From Gammaproteobacteria bacterium (GTDB taxonomy: Bacteria; Pseudomonadota; Gammaproteobacteria; Arenicellales; UBA868), in the NCBI GenBank assembly GCA_022451485.1, contig JAKUQS010000008.1, positions 1-64,000 on the forward strand: DNA of 64,000 nt, given 5' to 3'. Each line of letters opens with the position of its first letter. Position 1 is the stretch's first letter. Position numbers and translations under genes: made by a program. Of this stretch, positions 47,531-56,601 are shown piece after piece. Below the pieces are notes generated by a model. It worked only from the letters and a program-made list of their open reading frames with translations, did no database searches and was not told where the DNA came from.

Positions 47531-48718
47531 ATGATGATGAGTCGTTTATTTAAGTATTTTGTTCTCTCGCTGGGGTTGGTTGCCACGTCAGCATTTGCTG
47601 ACAACGTGCGCATCGGATTTGTCACAACGCTGACCACCCCGGCAGGCGCCATGGGGCGAGATATGGTTGATGCCGCAAACATCGCTCTGGATCATATTGG
47701 TCATAAGATGGGTGGCAAAGCCGTTGAATTTATCGTTGAGGACGATGGTTTTAAACCAGAAATCGGCAAACAGAAAACCGACAAACTGGTGAAACAGGAT
47801 GACGTGCACTTTGTCACCGGATTTATCTGGTCACATGTGTTGCTCGCATCACGCAAATCTGCATTGGATGGAGGTAAATTTTTGATCAGTGCCAATGCAG
47901 GACCGTCACCGTTAGCCGGAAAGTTATGCCACAAGAATTTCTTTTCTTCCTCGTGGCAGAACGATCAGAACCCAATGGCTACAGGGGAGGTTTTGAACAA
48001 GAAGGGTGTAAAGAAGCTATATATCATGTCGCCTAACTACGCTGCCGGTAAGAACATGGTGGCAGGTGTTGAGCGAACCTTTAAGGGAGAAATCGTGGGA
48101 AAAGACATGACCAAGTGGGGTAAGGACATGCAACTTGATTTTTCCGCAGAACTCGCCAAAGCCAAAGCATCGGGCGCGGACGCTATCTTTGTCTTTTACC
48201 CGGGTCCGGCCGGGCCGGCGTTCATCAAGCAGTATGATCAGGCGGGATTACGTGGAAAGATTCCGCTTTACACGGTCTTTACGGTAGACGCGTTGTCTCT
48301 TGGGCGTTTGCAGAAAGCAAAACTTGGAGGTGTGCTTGGCTCGTGGAATACGATGTTCTGGGCACCAGATCTTGATAATGCGACGAACAATCGATTTGTC
48401 AAGGACTTCAAGGCCAAGACCGGTCGATACCCAACGCATTACGCAGCACAATCCTATGACGCGATTATGTTGATCAAAAGTGGGGTCGACGCCGTTAACG
48501 GAGACACCAGCAACCAGGATGGTATTCGAGCCGGCATGTTAAAGGCGGACTTTCCAAGCGTGCGGGGTAAGTACCGTTATGGTTCCAATCATTTCCCGAT
48601 CCAGAACTTCTATCTGCGGACGGTTAAAAAGGATGCCAACGGGGATTGGTTTGTTTCGCATGTATCGACAGTGCTGAGTGATCATCAGGATAGTTATCAC
48701 GGTCAGTGCAAACTGTAA
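47531..48718 (+). CDS. Branched-chain-amino-acid-type ABC transporter substrate-binding protein
   Basis: A 395-residue periplasmic binding protein of the LivJ-like family. The signal peptide is MMMSRLFKYFVLSLGLVATS with cleavage near AFA-DNV. The mature part starts VRIGFVTTLTTPAGAMGRDM and includes a FVTGFIWSHVLLASRKSALD segment. LivJ-family proteins also bind aromatic acids, and the position just after CoA ligases suggests an aromatic compound. It has a very strong AAGGAGGAG. A hairpin follows the gene, as in the dpp operon. Confidence 0.88.
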   Translation: MMMSRLFKYFVLSLGLVATSAFADNVRIGFVTTLTTPAGAMGRDMVDAANIALDHIGHKMGGKAVEFIVEDDGFKPEIGKQKTDKLVKQDDVHFVTGFIWSHVLLASRKSALDGGKFLISANAGPSPLAGKLCHKNFFSSSWQNDQNPMATGEVLNKKGVKKLYIMSPNYAAGKNMVAGVERTFKGEIVGKDMTKWGKDMQLDFSAELAKAKASGADAIFVFYPGPAGPAFIKQYDQAGLRGKIPLYTVFTVDALSLGRLQKAKLGGVLGSWNTMFWAPDLDNATNNRFVKDFKAKTGRYPTHYAAQSYDAIMLIKSGVDAVNGDTSNQDGIRAGMLKADFPSVRGKYRYGSNHFPIQNFYLRTVKKDANGDWFVSHVSTVLSDHQDSYHGQCKL

Positions 48719-48744
48719 TTGCACTCGTATTTGGCTGAATGAAT

Positions 48745-48777
48745 CCGGCAGGCAGGTGGTGAACCTCTGCCTGCCGG
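48745..48777 (+). terminator. Intercistronic hairpin between the binding protein and permease genes
   Basis: CCGGCAGGCAG (48745-48755) pairs perfectly with CTGCCTGCCGG (48767-48777) around an 11-nt loop, followed by AATTAGTT but no long T-run. It lies 26 nt after the binding-protein stop. As in the dpp operon, it may protect the binding-protein mRNA and reduce downstream transcription. Confidence 0.75.
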
Positions 48778-48827
48778 AATTAGTTCTACAAGGCTAATGT
48801 TGTTTTCCACGGCGGTTTGACATCATC

Positions 48828-49751
48828 ATGGATTGGACGCTGCTGACTGTTCAACTGTTGAACGGTCTGCAACTTGGAATTCTGCTTTTTCTGCTTGCTT
48901 CAGGGTTAACCCTGATTTTCGGCATCATGGATTTTGTCAATTTGGCGCATGGATCGCTGTATATGGTTGGCGCATTTTTCTGCGCAACCCTCACGCAGTG
49001 GTTGGATTCATTTTGGTTGGGGCTACTGTTAGCACTGCCAGCCACTGCCGTTGTCGGTATTCTGGTTGAACTGATTGTTGTTCGGCACCTCTATGAGCGT
49101 GATCATCTGGATCATGTGTTGGCAACCTTTGGACTGATTCTCGTTTTTGACACATTGACACAGATGATATGGGGGCCTGATGGTCAGGTCATTCCATTGC
49201 CCGCATGGCTGGATGGCCAGGTTTCGCTGGGCGGTGCCATCGAAGTGCCAACCTATCGTGTGGCCATCATTCTGACTGGTCTTGCGGTTGCCTTCGGATT
49301 ATTCATTCTGGTAACGCGGACTCGACTGGGGATGCAAATTCGTGCGGGGGCATCAAATCGCAAGATGGTCAGTGCCCTGGGTGTCAATATCGGACTGTTA
49401 TTTTCAATTGTTTTCGTCATTGGTGCCGTGCTCGCCGGTTTAGCCGGCATGATGATTGCGCCGATTACTGAGGCATCAATCGGAATGGGCAATCAGATCA
49501 TTATTGTGGCGTTTGTGGTGATCGTTATCGGCGGCATCGGTTCGATTAAGGGTGCGTTCATCGCGGCCATTCTGGTCGGATTGATCGACACTATGGGGCG
49601 ATCGTATTTGGACGCTTTATTTAAAATGTTTATGTCGGCACAAAATGCTGAAACGTCCGCTCCTGCAGTGTCGGCAATGCTAATTTATATTCTGATGGCT
49701 GTTATTCTGGCTGTTCGGCCGTCAGGATTATTCGGGCCCCGCGGGCACTGA
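48828..49751 (+). CDS. livH: Branched-chain-type ABC transporter permease (LivH)
   Basis: A 307-residue inner-membrane permease with about eight hydrophobic segments. The start LLNGLQLGILLFLLASGLTLIFG is typical of LivH. The ATPase-contact region is near GMQIRAGASNRKMVSALGVN. It pairs with LivM. It starts after the intercistronic hairpin and ends 18 nt before livM. Confidence 0.9.
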   Translation: MDWTLLTVQLLNGLQLGILLFLLASGLTLIFGIMDFVNLAHGSLYMVGAFFCATLTQWLDSFWLGLLLALPATAVVGILVELIVVRHLYERDHLDHVLATFGLILVFDTLTQMIWGPDGQVIPLPAWLDGQVSLGGAIEVPTYRVAIILTGLAVAFGLFILVTRTRLGMQIRAGASNRKMVSALGVNIGLLFSIVFVIGAVLAGLAGMMIAPITEASIGMGNQIIIVAFVVIVIGGIGSIKGAFIAAILVGLIDTMGRSYLDALFKMFMSAQNAETSAPAVSAMLIYILMAVILAVRPSGLFGPRGH

Positions 49752-49769
49752 GTTCGGTTCTTTTTAGCG

Positions 49770-50714
49770 ATGAAAAGTCTTACGGTGCGCGGATGGGTGA
49801 CACTGGTAGTGCTGGTGGCCCTGGCCCTGTTACCGGTCTTTGTCAGCGTGACGGGCCGGGAGTTTTTTCTTGTCCTTGCAACGCGATTGGTGATTCTGGC
49901 GATTGCCGCGGTCAGTTTGAATCTGATCCTGGGCTATGGACGGATGATCAGTTTTGGGCACGCCGCGTACCTGGGCATAGGGGCCTATGCAGTAGGCATT
50001 CCTGCCTATTACGAGATTTACAATGGTTTCATACAGCTAGGAATAGCGATTGGTGTGTCGGCTGCCTTCGCCTTCCTGACAGGCCTGGTGTGTTTGAGAA
50101 CTCGTGGCGTTAACTTCATCATGATTACCATGGCATTTTCAATGATGGTGTTTTTCGCTTTTGTTTCAATAGAAGAATACGGGGGCGACGATGGCTTGGT
50201 CATTGAAGTCCGAAGCGAGTTTGGACGATGGCTGAATTTAGAAAATGACACGGTGTTGTACTACGTTTGCTTTGTGTCTTTGCTGGGTGTTCTTTATTTA
50301 ATCCGACGCATCGTACATTCGCGTTTCGGTATGGTGATTCAGGGTGCGCGCGGTAATGAGGGTCGAATGCAGTCTCTTGGTTTCGATACTTTCCGTTACA
50401 GGCTGGTGTGTTATGTCATCGCGGGAGCGTTGTGCGGTTATGCCGGCGCTTTACTCGGCAATTTCACCAGTTTTATTAGTCCGGAAATGATGGATTGGAC
50501 TCGATCAGGAGAGTTGATCTTTATGGTGGTGCTGGGTGGGACGAGCAGTCTCTTTGGCCCGGTGCTGGGTGCCGGTTTATTTATTCTCCTGGAGGAGATC
50601 CTTTCAGGATTCTGGTTGTATTGGCAATTGATATTTGGAATCTTTCTCATTTTAGTGGTCTTGTTCGCCAAGGGTGGTATCGATAGTTGGCTTGGCAGGA
50701 ATCCGGAGCGCTGA
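49770..50714 (+). CDS. livM: Branched-chain-type ABC transporter permease (LivM)
   Basis: A 314-residue inner-membrane permease. SLNLILGYGRMISFGHAAYLGIGAYAV is the LivM signature and RFGMVIQGARGNEGRMQSLG the ATPase-contact loop. It forms the transmembrane channel with LivH. Its stop is 1 nt before the livG ATG. Confidence 0.9.
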   Translation: MKSLTVRGWVTLVVLVALALLPVFVSVTGREFFLVLATRLVILAIAAVSLNLILGYGRMISFGHAAYLGIGAYAVGIPAYYEIYNGFIQLGIAIGVSAAFAFLTGLVCLRTRGVNFIMITMAFSMMVFFAFVSIEEYGGDDGLVIEVRSEFGRWLNLENDTVLYYVCFVSLLGVLYLIRRIVHSRFGMVIQGARGNEGRMQSLGFDTFRYRLVCYVIAGALCGYAGALLGNFTSFISPEMMDWTRSGELIFMVVLGGTSSLFGPVLGAGLFILLEEILSGFWLYWQLIFGIFLILVVLFAKGGIDSWLGRNPER

Positions 50715-50715
50715 T

Positions 50716-51483
50716 ATGGGTGAGTCCGTAATTTTGAGTATTAAAGATTTGTACAAATCGTTTGGTGGCGTAGCGGCGACAAACGGATTGACCCTTGATG
50801 TGCTGGAACGAGAAGTCCATGCCGTGATCGGACCCAACGGTGCGGGCAAGACTACGCTGGTGTCACAGGTAACTGGAGTCGTGTTACCGGATGCCGGCCA
50901 GATTGTATTCCGCGACCGGGATATTACTCGGATGCCGGCCTACCGGCGGCCACATCTTGGCATGGCACGATCTTTTCAGATCACCAGCATTATTCAGGAC
51001 ATGACGGTGCTTGAAAATGTGGTACTGGCAGTGCAGGCGAAGGCAGGGCACTCATACCGGTTTTGGGAGCCAGCGATTGCTGACGACCAGTTAACCGAAC
51101 CGGCCATGCGGGCACTGACCCAAGTGGGTCTCGAGCCTGAAGCAATGCAGATCGCAGGACCTCTGTCCCATGGAGAGCATCGGCAACTGGAGTTGGCGAT
51201 GGTGCTGGCGACCGATCCGGAGCTGGTTTTTCTGGATGAGCCCACTGCCGGGATGGGGCGGGAAGATTCCGCTCGTATGGTGTCTATGCTGGAATCATTG
51301 AAGGGCTCGCGCACCGTCATATTGGTTGAACATGATATGGATGCGGTATTTGCACTCGCCGATAGAATTACTGTGATGGTTGAGGGTCGGGCTATTGCAA
51401 CGGGTACCCCGGATGTTATTCGCGCTGATCGATCGGTGCGCGAGGCCTATCTGGGCGAAGACATGAATACGGCGATCGAGTAG
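50716..51483 (+). CDS. livG: Branched-chain-type ABC transporter ATPase (LivG)
   Basis: A 255-residue ABC ATPase. Walker A is GPNGAGKTTL, the signature position reads LSHGEHRQLELAM (HGE instead of GGQ, as seen in some LivG proteins), and Walker B is LVFLDEPTAGM with the switch His in VILVEHDMD. The ATG at 50716 with GGAG upstream, 1 nt after livM, was chosen over an in-frame ATG in livM. Confidence 0.9.
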   Translation: MGESVILSIKDLYKSFGGVAATNGLTLDVLEREVHAVIGPNGAGKTTLVSQVTGVVLPDAGQIVFRDRDITRMPAYRRPHLGMARSFQITSIIQDMTVLENVVLAVQAKAGHSYRFWEPAIADDQLTEPAMRALTQVGLEPEAMQIAGPLSHGEHRQLELAMVLATDPELVFLDEPTAGMGREDSARMVSMLESLKGSRTVILVEHDMDAVFALADRITVMVEGRAIATGTPDVIRADRSVREAYLGEDMNTAIE

Positions 51484-51494
51484 GCCGGAGAGAC

Positions 51495-51536
51495 ATGATG
51501 TTCGAATACGTGAAAATCAAAGTAAACGTATGCTAG
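51495..51536 (+). CDS. Short leader reading frame overlapping livF
   Basis: A 13-codon frame (MMFEYVKIKVNVC) starting at ATG 51495 has a well-spaced GGAG at 51487. It stops at TAG 51534-51536 and overlaps the livF ATG by 7 nt. livF itself has no Shine-Dalgarno sequence in the 20 bases before its ATG. The likely role is translational coupling; whether the peptide has any function of its own is unknown. Confidence 0.4.
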   Translation: MMFEYVKIKVNVC

Positions 51537-52231
51537 AGGTCAACGACATCCAGGCGTTTTATGGTGCGAGCCAGGCCTTGTTCGGTACTAGTTTTAAGGT
51601 CGAACCGGGCCAGGTTGTGACGTTGATGGGTAGAAACGGGATGGGTAAGACAACGTCAGTGCACTGCATTATGGGCATGCTACCTGTTCGAGAAGGCGAG
51701 GTAAGGTGGGAGGGACAAAAGATCACTAACCTATCGAGTTATCGCGTCGCGCAAAGGGGCATCGGGTTGGTACCCGAAGGACGACAGATTTTTCCGAATT
51801 TGACGGTTCTGGAAAATCTTGTTGCTACGGCTAAGTTAACGAATAACAGGGCCCGAAGCTGGGATCTTGATCGGGTGTTGGATATGTTGCCTGCATTGGC
51901 GGTGCGCTTGAAAGGATCGGGTAACTTATTGTCAGGGGGCGAACAACAGATGTTGGCGATCGGGCGTGCACTGATGACCAACCCCCGATTGCTGATACTG
52001 GACGAAGCGACTGAAGGGCTTGCGCCATTGGTCCGGAGAGATATATGGGCTTGTCTTGGTCAACTCAAAGCAGAGGGGTTATCTATACTAGTCATTGACA
52101 AGAATGTCCGAGATCTCGCTGCAATCGCCGATCATCATTTCATTATTGAGAAGGGGCGCATTGTCTGGCAGGGTGACTCGCGATCGCTTCTGGATGGTAG
52201 TGACGTAATGAGCCGCTATCTGGGTTTTTAA
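51530..52231 (+). CDS. livF: Branched-chain-type ABC transporter ATPase (LivF)
   Basis: A 233-residue ABC ATPase. Walker A is GRNGMGKTTS, the signature LSGGEQQMLAIGRAL, Walker B LLILDEATEGLAP, and the switch region ILVIDKNVRDLAAIADHHF. The last motif, with IDKN in place of VEQN, occurs in a subset of LivF proteins. No ribosome binding site is seen, consistent with coupling to the short frame before it. It ends 15 nt before a convergent gene. Confidence 0.9.
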   Translation: MLEVNDIQAFYGASQALFGTSFKVEPGQVVTLMGRNGMGKTTSVHCIMGMLPVREGEVRWEGQKITNLSSYRVAQRGIGLVPEGRQIFPNLTVLENLVATAKLTNNRARSWDLDRVLDMLPALAVRLKGSGNLLSGGEQQMLAIGRALMTNPRLLILDEATEGLAPLVRRDIWACLGQLKAEGLSILVIDKNVRDLAAIADHHFIIEKGRIVWQGDSRSLLDGSDVMSRYLGF

Positions 52232-52246
52232 TGAAGTCGATGGTCT

Positions 52247-53344
52247 TCACAAGGCGGCTGCAGTTTCTACCACCAGGCTGAGTTTGGCACGTTGTTCACT
52301 GATGGTTAGCGGGTTACCGCCGATAGTGCTTGCGAATCCACATTGTGGGCTGATGCATATTGCGGCAGGATCAATATGCAGTGCCGCTTCATCAACACGA
52401 CGCATTAATGTATCAGAATGTTCCAGGGTCGGTATTTTGGTTGAGATCAGTCCCAGCACAACGCGTCGGCCCGTTGGCATAAACCGTAGAGGAGTGAAAT
52501 CGCCTGCTCTGGGAGAATCAAATTCCAGAAAGTAGGCATCCACCGTCAGCCCGTTAAAGAGTAGTTCAGCAACCGCTTCGTATCCTCCCTGGGACAGAAA
52601 GTGTGCCTTATAGTTACCTCGGCAAAAATGCATTGCGACAGTGACACCTGGAGGACGATCGCGAAGGCTGTCGTTGCACAAGGCGACGTAATCCTGAAGC
52701 AATTGGTCGGGATCGATATTTTTTGACGCCACCTTCGTACGAACTTCAGGGTCACACAACATGGCAAACGGGACGTCGTCCAGCTGGATGTAGGTTGATC
52801 CTGCGGCTGCGAGCGCTGCAATTTCCTGTCGGTAGACAGCGGCAAGATCAGTGAAGTAGCTTTTAGTATCCGGATATACAGTTTGATCAATGCCTTGATC
52901 CACTCGCCAGAAGTGCATGGATGGTGGTGAGGGCAGGGTGGTCTTGGGTGTTTGATTCGTTGATGCACGCACAAATTTAAATTCATCGACTGCGATGGCT
53001 TGTTGTCGTCGCACAGGGCCGCTGACATGGGGTGCGGTGAATGCCTGTTCATGGCCACACTCGTCACGAAACGTGAAAGCAGCATTCTTAATTTCCAGGC
53101 CATCAACCCGTTCGACAAAGCTTGACCAATAGGAAGCGCGGCGGAATTCTCCATCAGTGATGGATTGGAGTCCCACCGCTTCCTGGAGGGTGATAGCCTC
53201 CCGAATGGCATCATCTTGAGCTATAGCCAGTGCGGCATCAGTTGCTTTTCCACTCCGATGGTCACGGTAGGCCTGCATTAAGGAGGGTGGGCGGAGCAGG
53301 CTACCCACATGATCCGCACGAAACGGCGGGCCATTGTTAGTCAC
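52247..53344 (-). CDS. Cobalamin-independent methionine synthase-like (MetE C-terminal) protein
   Basis: A 365-residue protein of the UROD/MetE family. It corresponds to the catalytic C-terminal half of MetE (FRADHVGSLLRPPSLMQAYR at the start). Putative Zn ligands are in MHFCRGN, the EFDSP segment and SPQCGFAST. Such short proteins (YxjG/YxjH-like) are often methyltransferases of uncertain substrate. The start codon is GTG. It follows boxB by 27 bp on the same strand, so it may be carried with the box genes rather than belong to them. Confidence 0.85.
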   Translation of the reverse strand: MTNNGPPFRADHVGSLLRPPSLMQAYRDHRSGKATDAALAIAQDDAIREAITLQEAVGLQSITDGEFRRASYWSSFVERVDGLEIKNAAFTFRDECGHEQAFTAPHVSGPVRRQQAIAVDEFKFVRASTNQTPKTTLPSPPSMHFWRVDQGIDQTVYPDTKSYFTDLAAVYRQEIAALAAAGSTYIQLDDVPFAMLCDPEVRTKVASKNIDPDQLLQDYVALCNDSLRDRPPGVTVAMHFCRGNYKAHFLSQGGYEAVAELLFNGLTVDAYFLEFDSPRAGDFTPLRFMPTGRRVVLGLISTKIPTLEHSDTLMRRVDEAALHIDPAAICISPQCGFASTIGGNPLTISEQRAKLSLVVETAAAL

Positions 53345-53371
53345 AGGTCGTAACCATTATGCGGGCATGAT

Positions 53372-54820
53372 TCAGTGTTGTATGCGAACGAATTCAAAAT
53401 CTTCCGATTTGTTATCGATCATGCGGGCTGGCGGCGAGATCCAGGACGCATAACTGCCGGGTGCTGTTACGGGCCTCATAAGGGAAGCGATATAGGCTTT
53501 ATCTTCAATGGACGGCAAGTACTCCTGCAGATTTTCCTGCCACTTGGTTTCGTTAATAATCATTCCTTGCGGCGTTGCTTTGATGTTGGAAAACTCTCCA
53601 ACATGCCGGTTGAACGCAACGTGTGGCAGTTCGACACGAAACTCAATTCCTTCTTTGGCAATGAGTTGATTCCACCGTTCAACGCCTCGCGCGCAGTCGC
53701 GCACGTAATCATCCCGGAGTCTCATGTTGAGTGCGGGCAAAGCGGCTTCCTGGGTTTGGGTGATTACGCCGTTGATCAAACGCATGACTGGGTAAGTTGC
53801 GTCGGTAAGGCAATGATCATCGTCAATATCGTTTTCCTGGTAACGTCCTTTAAGGCCCGAATTAAAAAAATTAGCCGCATTGGTCGAAAGTTCTGATCCA
53901 AACAGGTCAAGTGAAACGGAATAATGAAAATTGGCTTTCTTCTGAATGGTGGGTAGGTCAATAACTCCTAGAGAGCGAATGCTTTCTATTTCGTTTGGAT
54001 CTTCGATACCTGCTTCTTTCATCGCGCTACAAGTTTTTTGAATGACGCGGGAAATACCGCTTATGCCAACAAACATGTGATGGGCTTCTTCCGTTAACAT
54101 AAATCGAGTTGTGCGTGATAGAGGATCGAACCCTGACTGTGCCAGGCTTTCGAGTTGCATCTTGCCATCACGATCGGTGAAAAATGTAAACATAAAAAAA
54201 GATAACCAGTCTGGCGTTTCTTCGTTGAATGCACCCAGTAGTCGCGGTCTATCTTCGTCCCCCGATCGGCGACTGAGTAGTTCTTGTGCTTCTTCGCGGC
54301 CATCGCGGCCGAAATATTTGTGAAGCAGGTAGACCATGGCCCACAGGTGACGGGCTTCTTCAACATTCACCTGAAAAACATTGCGCATGTCGTAAAGTGA
54401 TGGGGCGGTTTGACCAAGGTACCGTTGTTGCTCGACCGATGCCGGTTCCGTATCGCCTTGTATGACGATGAGTCGACGTAGCATGGAGCGGTATTCTCCA
54501 GGTATTTCCTGCCAAACAGGTTCCCCTTTATGCAGGCCAAATGGGATACGTCGATCCTCCACTGCTGGCGCTAGTAGGATGCCCCAACGATAGTCGGGCA
54601 TTTTGACAAAACCGAATTTGGCCCAGCCTTCACGTTCGACGCTAACGGCGGTGCGCAAGTAAACGGATGCATCTTGAAAACCTTCCGGTCCAGTTTGTTT
54701 CCACCAATTGAGGTAGTTGCTGTGCCACTGCTCGAGGCCGCGCAGCACTCGACGATCGGAAGCAAGACCAACATTATTGGGTATCAAGGTGTCATAGTTG
54801 ACGTTGACCGAATCAGTCAT
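53372..54820 (-). CDS. boxB: Benzoyl-CoA 2,3-epoxidase subunit B
   Basis: A 482-residue diiron oxygenase. The six iron ligands known in Azoarcus BoxB (Glu120, Glu150, His153, Asp211, Glu240, His243) match here at Glu125, Glu155, His158, Asp216, Glu245 and His248, each shifted by five. The pairs EEARH and EEAHH are visible. It epoxidises benzoyl-CoA using electrons from BoxA. A well-placed GGAG precedes the ATG. No BoxA reductase gene is in the window. Confidence 0.95.
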   Translation of the reverse strand: MTDSVNVNYDTLIPNNVGLASDRRVLRGLEQWHSNYLNWWKQTGPEGFQDASVYLRTAVSVEREGWAKFGFVKMPDYRWGILLAPAVEDRRIPFGLHKGEPVWQEIPGEYRSMLRRLIVIQGDTEPASVEQQRYLGQTAPSLYDMRNVFQVNVEEARHLWAMVYLLHKYFGRDGREEAQELLSRRSGDEDRPRLLGAFNEETPDWLSFFMFTFFTDRDGKMQLESLAQSGFDPLSRTTRFMLTEEAHHMFVGISGISRVIQKTCSAMKEAGIEDPNEIESIRSLGVIDLPTIQKKANFHYSVSLDLFGSELSTNAANFFNSGLKGRYQENDIDDDHCLTDATYPVMRLINGVITQTQEAALPALNMRLRDDYVRDCARGVERWNQLIAKEGIEFRVELPHVAFNRHVGEFSNIKATPQGMIINETKWQENLQEYLPSIEDKAYIASLMRPVTAPGSYASWISPPARMIDNKSEDFEFVRIQH

Positions 54821-54848
54821 TGATTATTCTCCGTTCGGGGAGGGTCGA

Positions 54849-56507
54849 TTACACCCGTTCCCGGTTGAACTCGCCTTTTTGGCCACTGCCATAGCGTTTC
54901 AGCGCACCTTTCTGACCAACGGCGTTCGGCCGTTGAAAAATCCAGTTCTGCCATGCGCTCAAGCGCGAAAAAATTTTTGTTTCCATAGTCTCGGGTCCCG
55001 CAAAACGCAGGTTCGCCTCCATCCCGATCATGGCGTCAGGTGAGAACGCGGCACGTTCCTCGAGAAAAATTCGTATTTCATCATCCCAATCAATTTCATC
55101 GAACGCAAATGTCACCAATCCCATTGATTCGCATTCGTCACCCAGTAATGGAGTGTCAACTTTTGTTTCGATTTCTTTCAGCAATTCCGGTTGCCCCAGA
55201 AAACGCGTCTCCAGTCTGGTTAGGCCGTTAGACATTGGATAAGCACCAAAATTGACGCTGGTAAGTAAAATGCTGGCGGGTGGTATGTTGGTGCCTTCGG
55301 GCATTCCGCTCAACATGTAGCTACGGTCACAGGCAAAAAGTATTTCAGCGAGAGTTCCAGAAAAACAACTACCGGGTTCGATGACACTGACCATAGAACG
55401 GGAAGTTACATCGAGTCGCTTCAGTACACGCTTCCAGTAAAGTCTGATTTCTCTGCAAAGCCAGTGATCAGAATGCTGTTCCAGAAACTGATCATAGGAG
55501 AGGACTCTTGACAGGTCACCGTGACTGGCAAACTTAAGCACCCCTATCTCCGGTTCGTTGAAGCGCAGATACAGGATGGCATCGTCTAATTCTCGAGCAG
55601 TACTCAAGGACCAGAACGCAGACCCGCTGTTGATCAGTTCGGCCAAATCGGTCGGCGGAGGGGATTGCGGGCCCGATATAGTGAGCGTCGCAACCCCAAC
55701 ATCCCGCGAAATAGTCAGGTCGACCGTGGAATAGGTCAGATGATCAGGTGCAGAGCGCAGTTTCAAGGGCTCCAAGACAATACCTTTGGCATCGCGTGGA
55801 CGATCGGACGTCTCCGCTAACTGTTGGGCGCTTTTTCCCACGGCTGAATCGAAATCACTGGCCGGAACGATCTCATCTACCAACTGCCAGTCGAGTGCCC
55901 GCTGGCCTTTGACGCCCTCTTCGAGTGTGCAAAATACATCGGCGAGGTCGCGCCGCACGCGACGCTTGTCAGTGATCCGTGTCAGGCCGCCTGTCCCTGG
56001 GAGTACTGCCAGTAGCGGGACTTCTGGCAGTGCGACAGAGGATGCCCCGTCATCGGCTAGCATAATGTAATCCGTGGCAAGGGCCAATTCGTAGCCCCCC
56101 CCGGCGCAGGCCCCATTAACGGCACATAGATAACGTTGTCCAGAATGAGTGCTCGCGTCTTCGATACCGTTGCGCGTTTCGTTGGTGAATTTGCAGAAAT
56201 TAACCTTGAGATGGTGGCTGGCTCCGGCCAGCATTCGAATGTTCGCACCGGCACAAAAGACGCGATCAAGATGGGAACGAATGACAACGGCACGAACTGT
56301 GGGATGTTCGAAACGTAAACGTTGGGTCGCGTCATAGAGTTCGATATCAACACCGAGATCGTAAGAATTGAGTTTGAGTTGATAACCATCGAATAGGCCG
56401 TCGTCTTCCGAGACATCGAGCCACAATGTCGCGACGTCGCCATCAATTTCGAGGTGCCAGTGCCGATAACTTTCGGGTTGGGTTTGGAAGTTAATTTGCA
56501 TTGGCAT
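54849..56507 (-). CDS. boxC: 2,3-epoxybenzoyl-CoA dihydrolase (BoxC)
   Basis: A 552-residue protein with two crotonase-like halves that opens the ring of epoxybenzoyl-CoA to 3,4-dehydroadipyl-CoA semialdehyde and formate. The N-terminal segment INFQTQPESYRHW and the following KLNSYDLGVDIELYDA are characteristic of BoxC, as is GACAGGGYELALATDYI. The ATG at 56507 was chosen because known BoxC proteins begin close to the NFQT segment; the longer GTG frame at 56570 lacks support. It lies directly upstream of boxB. Confidence 0.93.
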   Translation of the reverse strand: MPMQINFQTQPESYRHWHLEIDGDVATLWLDVSEDDGLFDGYQLKLNSYDLGVDIELYDATQRLRFEHPTVRAVVIRSHLDRVFCAGANIRMLAGASHHLKVNFCKFTNETRNGIEDASTHSGQRYLCAVNGACAGGGYELALATDYIMLADDGASSVALPEVPLLAVLPGTGGLTRITDKRRVRRDLADVFCTLEEGVKGQRALDWQLVDEIVPASDFDSAVGKSAQQLAETSDRPRDAKGIVLEPLKLRSAPDHLTYSTVDLTISRDVGVATLTISGPQSPPPTDLAELINSGSAFWSLSTARELDDAILYLRFNEPEIGVLKFASHGDLSRVLSYDQFLEQHSDHWLCREIRLYWKRVLKRLDVTSRSMVSVIEPGSCFSGTLAEILFACDRSYMLSGMPEGTNIPPASILLTSVNFGAYPMSNGLTRLETRFLGQPELLKEIETKVDTPLLGDECESMGLVTFAFDEIDWDDEIRIFLEERAAFSPDAMIGMEANLRFAGPETMETKIFSRLSAWQNWIFQRPNAVGQKGALKRYGSGQKGEFNRERV

Positions 56508-56601
56508 TAAGTCAACGAGCGGGGATCTGTAATATGGCTGAATTATGAACCGATTAAGACCGTACTGCACCAGTTGTGAGGTGAAGAACAGGTGTAGAAA
56601 A

